A stretch of 64,000 nucleotides of DNA, from assembly GCA_017795005.1 (NCBI GenBank), contig CP051242.1, forward strand, positions 3,683,072 through 3,747,071, read 5' to 3'. The number at the start of each line of letters is the position of its first letter. The first letter of the stretch is position 1. This stretch comes from Balneolaceae bacterium. Its GTDB lineage: Bacteria; Bacteroidota; Rhodothermia; Balneolales; Balneolaceae. Positions 62,863 through 64,000 of this stretch are shown piece after piece. The position numbers and the translations under genes are program-made. The notes below the pieces were generated by a model. That model was not told where the DNA came from. It saw nothing but the letters and a program-made list of their open reading frames with translations, and did no database searches.

Positions 62863-63759
62863 TTACCAAAGAAGCATTTTCATACAGAATACACTTCCAC
62901 CACTTTTCAGGTATTCTTCGGTACTGAATTCATGGACAATAAATCCCGCCTTTTCCATTGCTTTGTTTGCCTCAACACAACCTTCCTGAATAAATACATT
63001 TTTTCCATCCGGACAAGTTGCATTACAAGCGAACAGTTCTGCTGCTTCGTGGTCGTTGGTATCAATCACGTTTGGAAATATTGCTCCAATCAATTTCAAT
63101 CCCTCTTCAGTGAACGCTTTTGAATAAATCATAACCGTCTCTTCATTCAGAACACAAAAACAGGTATCCAAATGATAAAACCGGTCATCAATAAGTTCCA
63201 AGGCTATAACAGGGGTATCAAAGGTTTCTGAGATATATTTATAAACATCCAAAGATGACCGGTACCCATATCCACCCCATATCAATCTTTTTTTGTGATG
63301 CCAGATTGCATCACCCATTCCTTCAAAATCGGTGAATTTACTTTCATCCAGATGTACAATTTCATAACTGCTCTCTTCATACGCTTTCTGAATATGAGGC
63401 ACTTCCCCTTTTCTTTGAGGAGCATGCATCACACTCATCACTACCTGTTTGGTTCCATCGGAAGTAATATTAGGAAGACTTTGATTTGCACAGAATACCA
63501 TATCGGGATAACCTTCAGCTCCTTCAATCTCATGAACATACATTCCAAGGTCTTCATAGCCATTCTTTAACGCCTTCCACTCTTTTAGCGCTACTTCTTT
63601 ATCAATATCCCCAATATGACCTTTCATATGTGGGTTTATCACATACTTCACATCAAACTGAGATGGATTAACTACCAATACTTTTTCTGGTACTGGCATT
63701 GATTCCAAATCAGCAAGGTTAAAATCCAGCTGATCCAATTTAGTGACTACCTTTTTCAT
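62863..63759 (-). CDS. Arginine deiminase/amidinotransferase-fold enzyme
   Basis: A 298-residue pentein-fold enzyme. The catalytic His is in RFYHLDTCF (His196) and the nucleophile Cys in SGGSVFCMK at Cys292, near the C-terminus as in DDAH and arginine deiminase. NPHMKGHIGD near 42-51 and MVFCANQ near 87-93 mark the substrate Asp/Asn region. It probably hydrolyses a guanidino compound such as arginine or methylarginine. The acylase gene follows on the same strand. Confidence 0.85.
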   Translation of the reverse strand: MKKVVTKLDQLDFNLADLESMPVPEKVLVVNPSQFDVKYVINPHMKGHIGDIDKEVALKEWKALKNGYEDLGMYVHEIEGAEGYPDMVFCANQSLPNITSDGTKQVVMSVMHAPQRKGEVPHIQKAYEESSYEIVHLDESKFTDFEGMGDAIWHHKKRLIWGGYGYRSSLDVYKYISETFDTPVIALELIDDRFYHLDTCFCVLNEETVMIYSKAFTEEGLKLIGAIFPNVIDTNDHEAAELFACNATCPDGKNVFIQEGCVEANKAMEKAGFIVHEFSTEEYLKSGGSVFCMKMLLW

Positions 63760-63811
63760 TCCTTTTGAGATGTGCTTCCTTAAAATTTTCCCATCAAATT
63801 AGGAATAATCT

Positions 63812-64000
63812 CTACCAGGATAAATCTTTTCTCTTCAAAAAACTCTCTATTTCCTGAGCCACATATGCATGCCCTCCTTCATCCCAATGCCATCCTCTTA
63901 AATGATCATTCTCTACGTTTAAAAATGATATTTTTTCATTTTTGAGATGATACTCCAGCGTCTTATCTCCCTTTTGAAGTCCAACAATAAATACGCTTCC
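63812..64000 (-). CDS. C-terminal end of a probable SGNH/GDSL hydrolase (5' end missing)
   Basis: The last 63 codons of a minus-strand gene enter the window, ending with TAG at 63812. The segment HWDEGGHAYVAQEIESFL resembles the C-terminal catalytic Asp-x-x-His motif and final helix of SGNH/GDSL esterases. Only the tail is visible, so the assignment is tentative. Confidence 0.5.
   Translation of the reverse strand, partial: GSVFIVGLQKGDKTLEYHLKNEKISFLNVENDHLRGWHWDEGGHAYVAQEIESFLKRKDLSW

Noticed and set aside
1..64000. tRNA or rRNA genes
   Set aside because: I looked for T-arm-like GGTTCGAATCC words and rRNA landmarks on both strands and found none that could be folded into a gene.

Overview
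The window looks like a chromosome segment of a Balneolota bacterium (Balneola or Gracilimonas type; this placement is inference). The grounds are a low G+C content, two secreted proteins ending in a sorting-type domain with the NPFNPTT motif, TonB-dependent receptors with carboxypeptidase-like N-terminal domains, many families typical of the Bacteroidota and Balneolota, and several matches to the Bacteroidota-type -7 promoter element TAnnTTTG. No rRNA, tRNA, CRISPR array, transposase or phage module was recognised.

Layout. 0-7.6 kb: the end of a membrane permease/M1 peptidase fusion, a DUF2971 gene, a lipoprotein gene bracketed by a duplicated gene end, and a sugar isomerase plus Gfo/Idh/MocA oxidoreductase pair. 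7.7-18.3 kb: housekeeping and hypothetical genes (hydrolase, YdeI-like, DUF2461, S41 protease, two secreted proteins, small membrane proteins, a phospholipase D-type synthase, SDR, GroES-like, metallo-beta-lactamase fold, small Cys-rich protein). 18.3-24.9 kb: a TamB/BamA-like outer-membrane assembly pair. 25.0-33.1 kb: carboxypeptidase, zinc-type cation exporter, a copper-handling group (small His/Cys protein, Met-rich outer-membrane protein, SCO, PCuAC, DUF411) and small DUF genes. 33.1-37.1 kb: a probable haem/hemophore uptake locus whose two transcription units start from duplicated promoters. 37.2-43.5 kb: small genes, an aquaporin-like channel, a HAMP kinase/OmpR regulator pair, a four-helix-bundle gene inside inverted repeats, SDR and DUF58. 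43.7-48.2 kb: porin, SLC13 transporter, stand-alone receiver and a cNMP-binding-domain histidine kinase. 48.3-51.9 kb: a second copper locus with an OprC-like receptor. 52-60 kb: a frameshifted DUF4926 gene, recQ, a GxxExxY gene inside inverted repeats, carB, carA and a structured carA leader. 60-64 kb: membrane protein, penicillin acylase, arginine-deiminase-fold enzyme and the end of a probable SGNH hydrolase.

How the genes work together. Two separate loci (27.7-31.1 and 48.3-51.9 kb) look devoted to copper import, periplasmic delivery and cytochrome oxidase assembly. Each opens with a small exported His/Cys-rich protein whose start codon lies right behind a -7-like element. The 33-37 kb locus couples a TonB receptor to a lipoprotein with two HmuY-like halves, under what look like 11-bp-spaced direct-repeat operators. 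CarB lacks the usual C-terminal allosteric domain, while the carA leader contains a terminator inside an open frame that ends just before carA; control may therefore lie at attenuation rather than allostery.

The most interesting non-gene signals are the duplicated promoters, the two small genes packaged in inverted repeats (one of which seems to supply the recQ start codon), the duplicated isomerase gene end, and the carA leader.
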